Notes: a model not told the origin generated them from the letters alone. Shown: positions 38,001 through 50,595, counted from the first letter of the stretch. The stretch: 64,000 nt of DNA from Mansonella perstans (GCA_037074765.1 JBAMDO010000188.1:1-64000); one strand, 5' to 3'. Translations and numbers: made by a program.

Positions 38001-41000
38001 AAAGCAGTTAATTCTATCATTTTTCTTTTGTGCAACTGGCAATTGTGGGAATTGTGCAGAATTACAACTGTTCCAGAGAAGACTGAAGAAAATATATATA
38101 TATATATATGCAGAAGAAAGGAGTCCATACAGATGATGATATTGAGAAAGGAAAGAATAAGGAATTGGAAGAAGTTATATGAGAAAATGTCAAAGACAGC
38201 TGCAGAAGGTGATAATATTGCAGCTGCTAAACAAATATAAAAGAATGGTATCAAAGCTATCGATGTGCAATCGAAACAAAAAACGAAAAAACGCGAAGAC
38301 GACCAGAAATTTTCTTCGACATTATCAATGAATAGCTTCATTAAAACGTCCTGCAGCCACCGATAATATAGTCCAAAAACAGCCGAAAATTTCCGATGCT
38401 TGTGTACCGGTGAGAAAGGAATGGGAAACATGGAAAGCTTCGCCATATTAACAAGGTTGCAAATTTCATCGAGTCATTCCAGAAATTATGTGTCAAGAAG
38501 GTGATTTTACAAAAGGTGATGGAACTGGGCTGAATCTTTATATGGGGAGATATTTCTCAATGAAAATTTCATCGAGAACCAAACTGGACCACGAATTCTA
38601 TCGATGGCAAACGCAGGCCCTGATACGAATGGTTCTCAGTTTTTTCTATGTATCACCAAAACAGATTAGTTAGATGGGAAACATGTGTTATTGGAAAAGT
38701 TGTCGAAGAAATGGAGGTGGTGAAGAAGATCGAAGCAGTAGGTTCTGAAGATGGTAAAACTTTGCAGAAAGTGGCAATAGCGGAGCGTGGTGAATTAAGA
38801 AGAAAACTCACCGTCATCTTTCGACAAGAAGATCAAAGCAAAAAGTCATTTATAAAGGTCGACAATTTTGTAATTTTTCTTATTTTGTAACTGTTATTAA
38901 CTGACACTAAAATATATTAAAATCTTATGTGACAGTAATACCCCGTTCAATCCCGTCATTTCGCGGAATCAGAAAAATCCTTCGAATTTCGAATTTCTTA
39001 GAAGCGTGAAATAAATCCACATCATAGTCTTGCAATCTAGTGATTTTTGCTTCGTTCCACAGAAATCTCACAATCTCATTTTTTCTTATAAATGTTAAGG
39101 AATATATAAATAAAAACTGTCAAAAACATTAAAGAATTGATGTCCTTCGCCGTAACTGTTACATATAGCATTTTATGCTCAGCAACTTTAGAAAGCAATC
39201 TGTAACTTGCGCAGTTGATCGACAAAAAGCCAGTAAAATAAATGTAAAAATACAACATCAAAACCATAAAATGCACTTGAAAAGTATGACAACCTTTGCT
39301 CTTCCGAATGGTACCACTTTTTTCCCATCTTTGTACCAGTTTATTTCAAGCGACGTGTCATGTGGTTCAACAGATGCCGAACAACGAAGTCGAGTTGTTG
39401 TCCCAAGCGTTTCAGTAATTCGCTGCACAGCACGTTTAGTCAACAATAATGGTGCCACTAAATCTTATCTAGATTAACATCCATATCGCATTCCAGGAAT
39501 TTTTTAAAGCCAAATTATAAACCCAATTCCAAATCATTTATCTATTTTGACAGCATCCATCTTAGAATTAACGAGATGTTTGCCTACCATTACGAAGTAG
39601 TTTGTACTTAAACTATTATAATTTATTTCATACAGGTTTATAACAACATCTTCCCTGAATTATGCTTTGCCCACAGTAATGGAAAAAAAGATAATGCATT
39701 CATTTTACCCTTTTTGGAAGAAATTTATGCGCATTTATCAAACAACCTTGAACTGTGATGTATGTTGAAATTGCATTCAGAACTGTTTCCTCAGATGTAC
39801 AAGTATACCTGCCATTATCTTCAGTACTGGCCGAACGAATTATTATTGCACTACGTGTTTTGTCATCATTTTTTTTATATTCTGCAAGAAAAGAACGATG
39901 AAAAGGACCAATAAATGTAGCAATTGGTGTTTGAAAGTATCAGGCAATTCTAAACCCGCAAGTAGTTCAATTACATTACTTCTTTTCATACCTCTTTTTC
40001 ATTCTTTTCAATATTAGAAATTCGGATAGAATGCCTCCTATGAATGATTCAATTAAATAGATTGTAATTCAAAATATTAATTTATCTATTTCTTGTCAAA
40101 AATTTGAACCATTTCAAGTGCTTCACATACATACACGAGCGCACATAGATACACACACACAAATACACACGTATACACAGGCTTCTTTAAAAAATTTCCA
40201 AAATGCTGATATCAACCCGAAACTTTTTGAAAAATCCACTACTATTGCAGTTACAAAATGTAATAGGTCGAACAGAACAGAACATACTCTGGATAGGTTG
40301 CCCAAACTCATTTACAATATTCCATGATGATGCCGAACGCGGATTATCCGACAGGCATTCTAGTATTATACTTTCACCGACTGGAACTAACAATTCTGGC
40401 GGAAGGTTCGTTAACATCACTGAATTCTCAGCTGAATGTTTATCTGAAAAACATTATAGATATGCAACTGTCATCTCCCTACAGTTTAATATTTCCTGGA
40501 TTCTAACTACAACTGACGCTTGAATTATTAGAATACTTTCTGTGCTTCATTATGACAAAACCGCTTAAGCCGACAGAAAGTTTACTAGAAAGTTTGAAGT
40601 CTGAAATATAAGAAAAGTTTGATTTACTTTCCTTTTCTAAACCCTTCTTCCACAAAATGAAGAAAAAATTAAGAATTTGTCAGGAACAAGCGCAGTATAA
40701 TCTATTATTTTAAAATAATATATATAAATGTAGCAAAAATGATCATCAATCAGAAATGAATAAACATAATTATGCAAACCTTCACTAGAAGTGATATTTA
40801 TGAACGCCACATCACTAAATTTATTTCCACTACGACACCGATAATGACCGCTGTCATTCAAATCTGCGCCGATCAAATGCAATACTGAGCGATGTTCAAT
40901 AGTGTATCTAAAAAAAAATAAGTTCTGAAATGCATAAAATACTGCGAGAAAAAAAATGTGGGAAACAAGCAATCTCAAATGAATTTCGTTGCTTAAAATT

Positions 41001-44000
41001 CATTCCCTGCAATGCCATGCTATATGGGACGGTTTCACTAACATTAATATAACACATCCGACAAAGAACGATAATTGAAATAAATACTAATAACAAGACA
41101 AAGGACTGATAAGTAATCAGTCATCAGAGTATATAAATCGCTCACATATGAACATTGCCATCTTTATTCGTCTCAACTAGAATTTCCGTGTCATTTTGAT
41201 ACCAAATAATTTGTTCAGAATGTGAACCACTCGTTGCACATTCCAATCGAAAAACCGAGCCGCTTGCTACTGTTAAGCTGAAAAAAAAAACGAAAATGAA
41301 CTTGATTATTACCGTTCCAGAGTTGTGTATTCACATTATCAAAGTTATTTAAAATGATTAAGATTAACAGCAACCCAATCTTTTTTTGTAAAAACTGACA
41401 TTTTTTCAATAAGAGATAAGTGCAATATTCAATTAGCGCTAAGTTTCATTTTGTTTAATAGGAAAGCTAAGAAGTAATAATGCTAAATAAAAAGAACGAA
41501 AATGTTTCCTGAAATTTTTTAAAAAATGCCTTCTTTAATGCTCGTGATTTTCGCAGAATGAAAACCGATAACTGAAATATACAAATATAAATCAAAAAAA
41601 CTACTGCCATGAAAAAATTACTTTTCTGGGTGAAGAGTAAAATGAAGTGGTACGGTACGCTTTAAGATAAGGGCACTACTTAGCACTTTTCCAGGAGGTA
41701 TTTCGGCTGAACGTTTTATTCGATTATTTGAAAGATAACTGTCCAGAAGATCGGTAGATACAATTGCCACATTAGCTACACATCGATATAATCCCTAGAA
41801 CAGGCAATCTGATCAGACTGTACATAGTTATTCCAAATAAACAAATGGCTGTTTCATTCATTATTTTCATAAGTTAAATGTACAAATGATGAGCAAAATA
41901 GTAACATTTCTCGGAAAAATACGCTTTTTAGTTTAATTCTATATGAGAGCATAAAATAACTTTTATTTCGTCTAAATTTTCTTTCGTGCAATTTTTTTCG
42001 GAAGTTCTTTCGTCTAAATTTTGTTCACTAACTCCTGCTACCGCACAATTCAATGGAATCATTAGACTCAAACTTTGTTTCATATTAAAGAAGTGAGAAA
42101 AGACATTCTATATTGATAAAGGCAGCTCACTAAATTTTGGCCATTCAGTATCAAGACTGATGAATTAGCTGTAGTTATGAATTCGTTATCTTTCCACCAT
42201 ATGACATCCATATCTTCGCTCAATCCAAGTAAACTAGCCCGGCATATTATGGTTAATTCGTCCTGAGGTTCCGATTCGATTACATATATTTGACCTGATT
42301 CTGTGGTAAAGGATTTGTTTTGACTATTATGAATAATGTTGAAGGTAAATAGTACGAACTGCCCGCTTTGGTGGTGCCGCACTTGATCGTCAGATATGCT
42401 ACAAAATAAGCTCAATTACAAACTAAAAAATTTGGAACAAAGTGTTTTAACATCAAATGATATAACTAATGAATTCCACAGTAACTTTAAGATTATTAAA
42501 TAACAGTGTAGGGTCACTCCTATTAAGAAATGAGAAATATAACTTGACCGCTACGTCGAAACGAAATAAATTATTCGATTTTTCCGATTTTATAGGTTCT
42601 AATAATATCTGCCCCGAACTAGTGCTTTGCTAATAATTAAAAGTTATGCTAAGAGTGCACCTCTAATTCAAATACTAGTTAAAGGAAACTAAGAAGAAGA
42701 TTCAAAACGTGTAACAATCGTTGGACATATGAAGAGTTCGCAAAAATCCTGCCTTCCACAGGCCATCATGCATTTCTTTAAAATTCCATAACAAAAATTT
42801 TTTGAAAAACAATTGAAATTTCTTTGCTCTTGTGACTTAGTTTCCGGAATGTTCACTTTCCCATATGGATAATAAAACATTCCTCCCGCCAAATTAACTA
42901 ATTTTTCCGTTAAGTAATACAGGGGTAAAAATAAAAATAAGAAAGTTGAAGAATTTCAAATTTCAACAATGTAATTATGATAAAAAAAAAATCAACAAAA
43001 AGACCGAAACAAGTATAACTCACTAATGGAAGATAATGTCTAACTGCTAAATAATTGCAAATTAAAAAATATATTATAAATTTACCCTTCTACGTCTTTC
43101 CACTTGTCGAACATGGCTTCATTTCCTAACAAAGTAGTATTTAAAATATCAGCATTAGTTATACTATGAGTTATGCTATTACTACTGCCTCTGTAGTCGC
43201 TGCTTCTCCTTTGTTGAGCACCAATTAATGCATCAATGCTGCGTTTCCAGTTATGATGATGGATATGGTTACCAATTATCAGTGGATAGCTAACTTTATC
43301 TAGAATAAATATAACATTAACTATTTTACTAAAAAAATGAAATTTGACATATATGCTCGCAAATGTTAAAATTAGCAGGTTAGTTCGAAGCCGAAAAAGA
43401 TAAAAAATTTTCCCAAAGCAATATGAAATAATGAAACCAGAAGTTATTCGCAAAAAAATTTCACTCACATTCTCTGCACTTAAATAACATACAACATTGA
43501 AAAAATAAGAATTAATTGCATAGTTGCAGTTTACCTTTAGCAAAGAATGCTGCTCCAAGAGGTACATATATAATTTCGAGCTGTAGAAGAATGGCAAATA
43601 TTAGAAAAGAACCACATACAGAGCTCGACAATTTTGACTTTGAAACATACTGTTGAACCACTGCTTCCCTGGAAAACCATCTATAATTGAATAACCAAAT
43701 AAATACATATATATATTTTAATTAAGCGCTGATTTTCATTCATCAAAAAATGCATAACCTGAGATGATATTATGAGGAAATGGCTTTTTTCTTAATATTA
43801 TCTATGAATTTTGAAAGTGGCGAAAAGAAACATACAAAGAACAATTAATTTACAGATAAAGAATAGCTGGCCAATTAAATTAAATTATTTATGGCTTTCA
43901 AGCATCAACAGCAACGAAAGATACCGAACAATGAATTTCAATTATTAATTATCAAAAAAAAAAAGTATATTTCTAGGCAATAGAAAAGAAAAAATAAAAA

Positions 44001-44140
44001 TAAGACCTTTCGACATCCATACTAGTCGATGGATGAAATAAAAATGGCTCGCTGAAAGGGACCATCGATATCTGTGGCTTTGAAGCATGATTAACATTGA
44101 GAAGCAGCGACCCACTGAAACTAATTACTGCTTTATAATC
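29075..44140 (-). CDS. unc-40: Ig/FN3 transmembrane receptor, DCC/neogenin (UNC-40)-like
   Basis: More than 25 minus-strand exons. Ig halves: 42130-42400 ([12 protein letters not shown]...VIWWKD) + 41640-41810 ([11 protein letters not shown]); 41147-41280 ([10 protein letters not shown]...IIWYQND) + 40783-40909 ([13 protein letters not shown]); 40221-40423 (IILECLSDN) + 39710-39885 ([14 protein letters not shown]); 39283-39455 ([10 protein letters not shown]...INWYKDGKK) + 36978-37110 + 36790-36912 ([13 protein letters not shown]). Five FN3 domains follow: 36475-36550 + 35984-36232; 35695-35812 + 35432-35503 + 34690-34882 ([17 protein letters not shown]); 34295-34476 + 33735-33897; 33366-33558 + 33030-33158; 32704-32878 + 32263-32563. 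The last exon includes the TM segment ([19 protein letters not shown]). Tail exons: 31818-31902, 31258-31450, probably 29870-30190, and 29075-29303 (PPPLSPPS). Four Igs plus tandem FN3s and one TM is the netrin-receptor plan (DCC: 4 Ig + 6 FN3; protogenin/Nope: 4 + 5). The true start, signal peptide, some tail exons and the last exon are unsure; TAA at the 29075 end overlaps a possible GTAAAC donor. P1-P3 motifs were not recognised. Confidence 0.75.
31108..31132. repeat. (TA)n microsatellite in a receptor intron
   Basis: Pure TA run of about 24 bp in a noncoding part of the receptor gene between cytoplasmic-tail exons. Confidence 0.85.
36553..36604. repeat. short direct duplication in a receptor intron
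   Basis: TGAACTGTGCACTAAAATAAC is followed about 32 bp later by TGAATTGTGCATTAAAATAAC. It abuts the acceptor side of the exon that opens the first FN3 domain. Confidence 0.7.
38092..38110. repeat. (AT)n microsatellite in a receptor intron
   Basis: Short pure AT run about 180 bp upstream of the cyclophilin-like pseudogene. Confidence 0.8.
38285..38800 (+). pseudogene. processed cyclophilin (peptidyl-prolyl isomerase) pseudogene
   Basis: The plus strand carries cyclophilin motifs in order but in shifting frames: RRPEIFFDI (about 38302-38328), CTGEKGMG (about 38400), [18 protein letters not shown] (about 38455-38508), GDGTG, then in another frame [20 protein letters not shown] and [11 protein letters not shown] (about 38570-38668), LDGKH (about 38672), and in a third frame [20 protein letters not shown] (about 38701-38760) and IAERGEL. 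The region between FFDI and CTGEK has stops. At least two frameshifts and a TAG after KTD break it. There are no introns in about 500 bp, unlike every native gene here, so it looks like a retrocopy of a cyclophilin mRNA. It lies inside a minus-strand intron (about 37115-39280) of the Ig/FN3 receptor, between the two halves of the fourth Ig domain. No poly-A tail was seen. It is not functional as read. Confidence 0.88.
40130..40180. repeat. degenerate (CA)n / ATAC microsatellite
   Basis: CACACA and ATACAC units over about 50 bp in a receptor intron next to the third Ig exon. Confidence 0.7.
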
Positions 44141-45204
44141 ATTTCCAGTGATTTGAAAATCTCAACCTGGCTATGGCTAAAAAAGTGAAACTCAACTCAT
44201 AAGCAAATATTTTTAAAATTATCCTGATAATCCAAACAAAAACAGCAAGGACCTGGAAGTCTCAAAATGAGACCTGTCGCTCTTCTTTTTAGCAAGCAAC
44301 ACAGCTAACTTGTTGAGATTTTGTGCAGGAATAATAAATAAGTCTCCCCAGTAGCTCACAAGATTTCCGCTACCTCACTCTGTATTCTATATTCCTTTAT
44401 AGTTCAATTTTTGGCTGAAATTTACTATTTTGAACGGATATTATGAAAATATCAGTTGAATGAATAATACAATGCGATTAGCAACTTATTTAATAATTAT
44501 GATACTGAATATATCAAATATTCCAACAGAAAAAAAGTGGCTTATAAACCAAATCAGAATAATCTCGACATTTCGTAACTTTGATTCATATCTGATAACA
44601 ACCATCACTTAAACATAGGATATAATAATACAATATCAGATATTCAGAACCTTCTGTTTAATTCATTTCCGAATTTCACAAACTTTTTTTGCTTTAAAAA
44701 TACCAATAATCTCAGACGAAAATATCTAAGATATTAGTGCTTCCCAAACGCTTCCCGAAATTTTCCAAGCTAAAAAAATTTTACAAACGAATGCTTTTTC
44801 GAACCAATTGTGATAAAACTGAGCATACCCAATATACGCACACCAGATGTTTTATATTAGAATTTCAAACCAAACGAAACAAATTTTTGCCTAAATGTTT
44901 GGATCAATATTTTTGCATAAATTTACGCTTTCTAGTTAGTACAATTGCCTTTCTATAGTTTTATTATTATATTCCCTACCTCAAACATTCCGATTGGCAT
45001 TCCCACAAATTCCTGAATTCTTTGGGCCTCTAAATTCTTGGGCATTCCCACAAATTCCTGAATATTTCACGCAAAAATGCATGAATACAAATTCAATTAT
45101 TCTTATTATATATATATGAAAGAAATTGTAATGGCAGGAAAATGTAAAGAAGGAAGTGTATAAAGCAAACAGCAATTATTTTGATATTATTCCCTCATCT
45201 CATC

Positions 45205-45205
<1 letters not shown>
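44141..45205. other. 5' flank of the receptor gene, no clear exon
   Basis: The N-terminal exon and signal peptide of the receptor may lie here, but none can be supported. An exon-like block with frame ending [10 protein letters not shown] lies just below (about 44000-44130). A 46-bp tandem duplication lies near 45.0 kb. Confidence 0.4.
44995..45066. repeat. 46-bp-period tandem duplication
   Basis: GGCATTCCCACAAATTCCTG occurs near 44997 and again near 45043, followed both times by AAT. The spacer repeats TTC/TTGGG-like words. It lies upstream of the receptor gene. Confidence 0.85.

Positions 45206-45210
<5 letters not shown>

Positions 45211-45234
<24 letters not shown>
45211..45234. repeat. 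poly-A run
   Basis: About 22-24 consecutive A, noncoding. It does not follow a recognisable retrocopy. Confidence 0.9.
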
Positions 45235-45235
<1 letters not shown>

Positions 45236-45990
45236 CACGAGTCAGCTGTGCGTTACTTTGATTTTTTAAAGATAAAACTTTTCGATAAATGTTTGTTTAG
45301 CCAAATATGAAACTATTCTCATCCTTGGCTAGATAAGTGCTCAACTAAATCGAAAACGAAAAACAAGGAAATTATCAAGAAAAAATATCCAGGAAACGCT
45401 AACTTATCCTTAAATAAGAAAAAAAAAACAAAACAGTGGAATATTTTGCATGAATGAATAAACTGACTTCACAAATATTTGTTGCATACGATTGAAGATG
45501 ACATTGAATGTGATACACTGGAATGCATCATCTTTAAAAAGTATTACGAACCAAATGATATGATACACGACATTCATAACATCCTTGTTTTTTTTTGTTC
45601 AATCAAAATCACCTATATCTCATGAGCTGTTGGATGCATTCCAACATTGTCAGGATAATCAAAGAAAGTAGTAACAATTTCAGTAGAACTTTTAAACCGT
45701 CTATAATTCTTACCAAATCATAAAATTAGCATACTATGGTTATACTGGAAATTACTAAAGAAATCTTTTTTTGAAAACTTGAAAAATGGTTATTTTGTTG
45801 AAAGTGAAGAAAATCTTCAATAAATATTGCTCATTTATTAAGGGATCATTAGTAGTGAAAAATAAATAGCAATATGAAATGCAATAATAGTGAAAATGAA
45901 TTGTGAAGGGTAATAGCGGACGGTCATGATCAATTTGTCATCGTAGCAATCATCAACATACCTATAATTCATAACTACCACAGCTTTATT
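45235..45990. other. noncoding, nothing recognised
   Basis: AT-rich sequence with no supported gene, RNA or transposon. Confidence 0.5.
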
Positions 45991-45994
45991 ATTC

Positions 45995-46206
45995 ACAGTC
46001 ATCATCATCATCGTCATCATCATCATCATTATCATTATCATTATCATTGTCATCATCATTATCATCAACATCGTCATCATTATCATAATTATCATCATCA
46101 TTATCATTATCATTGTCATAATCATTATCATCAACATCGTTATCATTATCATAATTACCATCATCATCATCATTATCATTATCATCATCATCATCATCAT
46201 CATCAT
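45995..46206. repeat. (ATC)n / (CAT)n microsatellite array A
   Basis: About 210 bp of ATC, ATT and GTC triplets (CATCATCATTATCATTATC style), with internal higher-order repeats: CATCAACATCGT occurs twice about 66 bp apart. It yields Met/Ile-rich spurious ORFs on the minus strand. Confidence 0.9.
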
Positions 46207-46630
46207 CTTTATCACCATATCATGCCATTACTTCATCATCATTTGCTAATGAATCAGCGATGAAAAAGTAAGTGAGAATGTATGCCGTAGTGACGATGAC
46301 AAAGGTACATAATGATTGTTACAAGCTTCGACAAACAATCTGCCACTACAGTTTGTAACATCTAACTCCCTTCCAATCTCACATCCATTTTTCAACAACT
46401 TTTATTCTTCCCTCCTTTTTCTCTTATTCTTTTATTATCATTTATTATCATCATACTGTAATGTTTTCATCTTTCAATCTGTGCAACATTTCTCGAGTTT
46501 CAGAAAACATGTGCAACTAATGTTGAAGAGGAATGAAGGAAACATGTGCAAATAATGCTAAAGAAAGTGTAAGATGATGATGTCGTCGTGCTCTATTGCT
46601 ATTAATTCTCATCCATTTGAATAGCACAAA
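46207..46630. other. spacer between two ATC arrays, nothing recognised
   Basis: No supported gene. A near-duplicate pair AACATGTGCAA(C/A)TAATG occurs at about 46506 and 46540. Confidence 0.5.
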
Positions 46631-46635
46631 CACTA

Positions 46636-46721
46636 ACATCAACATCATTATCATACATCATCATCATCATCACCATCATCATCAACATCATCATCACCAT
46701 CATCATCACATCATCATCACC

Positions 46722-46779
<58 letters not shown>

Positions 46780-46872
46780 CCATCATCAACATCATTATCA
46801 TTATCATTAATATCACCATCAACAACATCATCATTATCATCATCATTGTTATTATTCATATCACCATCAACA
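46636..46872. repeat. (ATC)n microsatellite array B
   Basis: About 235 bp, nearly all CAT/ATC triplets with CACCAT interruptions, same orientation as array A. It is open in two frames on both strands (poly-His/Ile and poly-Asp/Met). Confidence 0.92.
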
Positions 46873-47185
46873 AAAGCAAACAATATAGAGCCATTTACAG
46901 ATAGATACTATCCTAAAAGATAGAATAGAGATGAAAAAGTACAAAATAGTCAAAATGTGAAATGATTAGAGGAATGATGTGACAAGGACAGACATATTCG
47001 TAGTAGTGTACCGGCTGTCACTGGCTCAATGGTTAAGGCTGATTGTTGACAGATTAAATCGATGAATGGCATCGTTTTCGAGAAAAGGACGAAAAATTTG
47101 TAGGCATGTATACGTGTGCATGTATGTCCCTGTGTTAAATACAACAACTACCTCTAATGAAACAAAAATGAACAAGAGGACAATC

Positions 47186-47292
47186 CAATAACATATACAT
47201 ACATACACACACATACATACATACACACATACACATACACACATACACATATACACATACACATATACACATACACACACACACATACATAC
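47186..47292. repeat. (CATA)n / (CACA)n microsatellite
   Basis: About 100 bp of ATACACAC and CATA units. It gives Cys/Val/Tyr-rich spurious minus-strand ORFs. Confidence 0.9.
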
Positions 47293-49555
47293 TACAGCGT
47301 AAATTTCTGTGTCCGTAATGGACGATGATGATGCTATTAAACATGGCACATTTGCATTCAACTATCAATGGTAAAATCAAAATTTCAACTAAAAGATCGG
47401 AAAGACCAGAAAAACTATTATCTACAAATTGACAAATAGCAACAAAAACAAAAAAAAAAAAAGAAATTAGCCAATTATGAAAATGCAATTCCTTTTTGTA
47501 TTAATAGCTAATAATTTAAATAATTGTAAGGGAAAAAAGAAAAAAAATATGAAATAAATACCATTTCCATACATATCATACTTTTTACATAAATATAATT
47601 CTTGCATATCGATACTGTATCAATGATACCAAATTGTTGATATTTTATTACATATATATATATATATATTCAATTTGATATTTTATAAATTGTTGATATT
47701 TTACCATCATTTGCACGATATTATTATTCATTCATATTTTCATATGCAAAATATACTCGAATAAAAAGATAATAAAAAATATTACAAAAAATCAGTATAT
47801 TTTTATTTCTTCAATAAACTATATGTATTTAATAAGTATTTAAATCTTTTTCCTATTTAGCATAAATCATTCATCAAATTAAATCATAATTTAAAACATA
47901 ACCGATTCCATTTATGATTTTTCATATATTTTTAAATTTTTCAACTTATAATTTCATCCTTATTTCTTACTCATATATAGTTATATTTTCACTTTTGAAA
48001 TTTAATAACGTAAAAATAAGTGTTGGAAGATGAAGATATCAGTGATTACAACAATTATGATAACAAAAATAACGGGATCCGACCACAATAACCATAAAAG
48101 CCAATGAAAAATGTGACCAGTTCATTTGGAATGACTATTCATAGAGAAAATATTCGAATGACTCAAGAATGATTCAACTGCTGATAATATATTTCCAATG
48201 ATTATTCAAAAAAAAAATCACCTATATTTCAACAATTCCTTTCAATGCTACTAATTTTGCCATTGGACATTTATCTTCGTCTTCTTCAAATTAAATAAAT
48301 GATAATATTATTTTGTAAAAGTAGTTTTAAAATTTAAAAAAAAATCAGAATTTATGTTTACTTTTTACCATCTATTAATCTATTTGTCGATTAGCAATTT
48401 TTCTGAACAAAAATACATAAATATTGGCAAAAATTGTACAATTATGAGGGTAATTAATAGAAGTGAAGAAAATGAAATGAAATGTATGAATATTGAAAGT
48501 ATTCGAAAGCTGAAATAAATTCGAAAATAAATAATGCAAATATTAATTTGAAACAAAGAAATATTAATGAAAAGCAATAATATAATTTCACACGGATATA
48601 CAGAAGAAAAAAAGAACTGATGAAATTCTACAGACCAGATGATATCCGGTGATTTTCAGGCCATGATATAATCCTACAGAGAAATGTTCGTATCATTCGC
48701 CAAATTTGTAAATGCATATGGTAAAATTATAACGCAGTTGTTGATTAGCCTAAATGGCATAACGGTAATTACAGATTCCACAAAAATGCCTTTCTATTTC
48801 AAAATTTAACAAATCAACTAAGGCTTTAAAAAATTCCCTTAGATTTAAAAATCCTTTAAAATGTCATTTTAAATCACTGCAAATTTGACGAAAATCTGCC
48901 CTATGCTTTAAACTTTAATATTACTATGAATTTAAAAATTATAACTGTTACAAATAGATCAAAATTCCAATTGTTTCGTTTCATTTGTTAGAATCACAGA
49001 TTTGTCAAGATAAAAAGGCAGGAAACAATGTGCGGAAATAATAAAAAAAAAGGTTTCAAAAAAAAAAAAAAATAAAACATTTCAAAAAAGTGCTCAGTTA
49101 CCGGTATTTTTTCACGTAACTTTTGAAATAAATACACAAATCTGTCAAAAACATTTGCACTTTTCCTAAATTTTCATGAAGAAAAAACTGCCTTTATCAA
49201 ACTAACAACGAACTGCAACAAATCATTCATTTTTTCCAACTGAAGTGAATATTTTAAAAATTCAAACTGAGTGAAAACAAGACAGGGGAAGAGGACGGCG
49301 GGAAAAGAAGAAGAAGAAATCAGATTAGATAGATAACTGTTGAAATTTCAAAATCAACAATAATCTCTCATGCTAATTATTTCATATCAATAAAATGATC
49401 AAAATTGAAAAAATTATTCAATTTTAAAGAGATGAATTTATTATAGCTTTTATCGATTTGGTAAAATTTAAATGGAATAATTATAATTTCATTTCGTACA
49501 ATTAATAATTTATTTACTAATATAAATTGAGATTAATGACAAAATGTAAAATAAA
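47293..49555. other. gene-poor AT-rich stretch
   Basis: Nothing coding recognised. It includes a (TA)n run at about 47650-47669 and many short A or T runs. Confidence 0.5.
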
Positions 49556-49654
49556 CAAAAAAAAAAAAAAAAAAATTAATTTTTTATTATAAACTGAGAA
49601 AAAGAATAAACGAATTAAAAATATATTATTTGTTTTTTTTTTTTTTTTTTTTAA
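49556..49654. repeat. facing poly-A and poly-T runs
   Basis: A run of about 18 A at about 49558-49576 is followed at about 49631-49652 by about 22 T, with roughly 55 bp between. The two could pair as a hairpin. Confidence 0.85.
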
Positions 49655-50094
49655 ATAATTTTCATTCTTTCAAAATTCCTTATGACACATTAAATATTGT
49701 ATCGCACATTCATACATAAACGTTTCAATGAATAAATAAATATAATATTATCTTGTGTAAAAATATTATAATTCAAACAATTAATTCTTTTCAAATGATG
49801 AGTCAATCAATGATTTAGTAATCTATCTATTATTATTATTATTATAAATCAAATCATTCAACCCATTTGTTAATTCTTTTCTAATATTAATTTGCAAATA
49901 CTCATTTGATTCATTTTAATAATACATAAAAGGTATCAATGCAATAATAATTTTATCAAATTAGTATTTTCATCTTTTTTTTTTTTTTTTAAACTTATTA
50001 AAAACGCTTATTTCAACAATAAATCCACTAAACTATGAGATTTCCGGCACTGAGTCATCAATTGTGTTCAGCTCATTTTACCCTTCATTCTCTC

Positions 50095-50122
50095 ACATAC
50101 ACACACACACACACACAGACAT
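50095..50122. repeat. (CA)n microsatellite
   Basis: ACACAC run of about 24 bp following CTCTCACAT. Confidence 0.9.
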
Positions 50123-50214
50123 ACATATACGAACATTTATACACATTGCAATGAACTAACTGACCAAATCAGATTCATTCACTCAGTAGCATAACAACAT
50201 GTTCACATATGTAC

Positions 50215-50385
50215 ACCCACATTCTATCTGTGTGTCTGTGTCTGTCTATATGTATGTGTATATAGATTGATATGTGAATAAGTTTATGTTTATATGTACT
50301 TGTATATGCACATGTGTGTGTGTGTATGTGTGTGTATGTATGTATGTATGTGTATGTGTGTATGTGTGTGTTCATTATATACGTC
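50215..50385. repeat. (TG)n / (TGTA)n compound microsatellite
   Basis: TGTG, TATG and TGTA units over about 170 bp, densest at 50312-50372. Confidence 0.88.
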
Positions 50386-50595
50386 GTATGTATATGCATG
50401 AAAGAGGAAAGGGAAGTAGAAAAAGAGGAAAGAAACGTATGCAGCGTGACAGTATTGGCAGAGATCCAATACGTAGCATAATTGCAATGATAGAATATAA
50501 TGAAAAAACCCCGCATTATTCGATACACAGAATAAATGATGCTTCAATGGAAAATTGCTTCCTATTTCTTCCGATAGATAACTCAAATAGCAAAT

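Noticed and set aside
38488..38890. Functional cyclophilin gene
   Set aside because: Motifs lie in three frames with a stop after KTD and a degraded N-terminal part.
45838..46218. Met/Ile-rich 126-codon minus ORF
   Set aside because: It is the ATC microsatellite translated; composition has no protein character.
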